Assembly: GCA_031281765.1 (NCBI GenBank)
Contig: JAITEX010000082.1
Location: 1 to 6,791, forward strand
DNA: 6,791 nucleotides
DNA from: Eubacteriales Family XIII. Incertae Sedis bacterium
GTDB lineage: Bacteria; Bacillota; Clostridia; Peptostreptococcales; Anaerovoracaceae
Direction: 5' to 3'
The position numbers were made by a program, and so were the translations under genes. The notes below the pieces were generated by a model. It was not told the DNA's origin. It was given only the letters and a program-made list of their open reading frames with translations, and did not search any database. Shown piece after piece: positions 4,981-6,791 of the stretch (positions are counted from its first letter, which is position 1; each line of letters begins with the position of its first letter).

Positions 4981-6791
<1,811 letters not shown>

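Overview
The window comes from a bacterial chromosome and most likely from a Gram-positive member of the Bacillota. Three things point there. It carries a set of WxL cell-wall proteins with their membrane-anchored partner, a system known from Gram-positive firmicutes. The uvrB promoter has a Bacillus-type LexA (DinR) box, CGAAC-N4-GTTTG. The UvrB Walker A segment also reads like firmicute UvrB. Base composition is around half G+C and ATA isoleucine codons are common. This does not look like the low-GC Lactobacillales in which WxL proteins were first studied. I cannot name the genus.

Layout. Positions 1-747 (minus strand) hold the first 249 codons of a major facilitator superfamily drug-type exporter, which runs off the left edge. 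A 269-bp divergent intergenic region (748-1016) follows. It has an AT-rich promoter zone, a T9 tract, three consecutive stem-loops and a perfectly duplicated Shine-Dalgarno segment. A three-gene plus-strand operon occupies 1017-4867: a small secreted protein that is little more than a WxL domain; a WxL-interacting protein (peptidoglycan-binding plus host-binding domains, C-terminal membrane anchor); and a large WxL protein with a pectate-lyase-like beta-helix and an Ig-like module before its WxL domain. After a 113-bp gap holding a strong promoter and a LexA box, uvrB starts at 4981 and runs off the right edge with its last part missing.

How the genes work together. From established knowledge of the family, WxL domains bind peptidoglycan non-covalently and associate with the WxL-interacting protein, which is tethered in the membrane. 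The operon should therefore build a surface complex in which the large protein is the outward adhesive or ligand-binding part. The small WxL protein may be an accessory or capping unit (inference). MFS and uvrB look like unrelated neighbours.

The most unusual signal is structural. A perfect 34-bp palindrome in the WxL-interacting protein gene and a 12-bp-arm inverted repeat in the large WxL gene both lie in the codons around the predicted signal-peptide cleavage site, about 105-109 nt after each start codon. A further GC-rich hairpin lies early in the large WxL gene. The uvrB promoter and SOS box are enclosed by another inverted repeat, whose right arm reaches the ribosome binding site.
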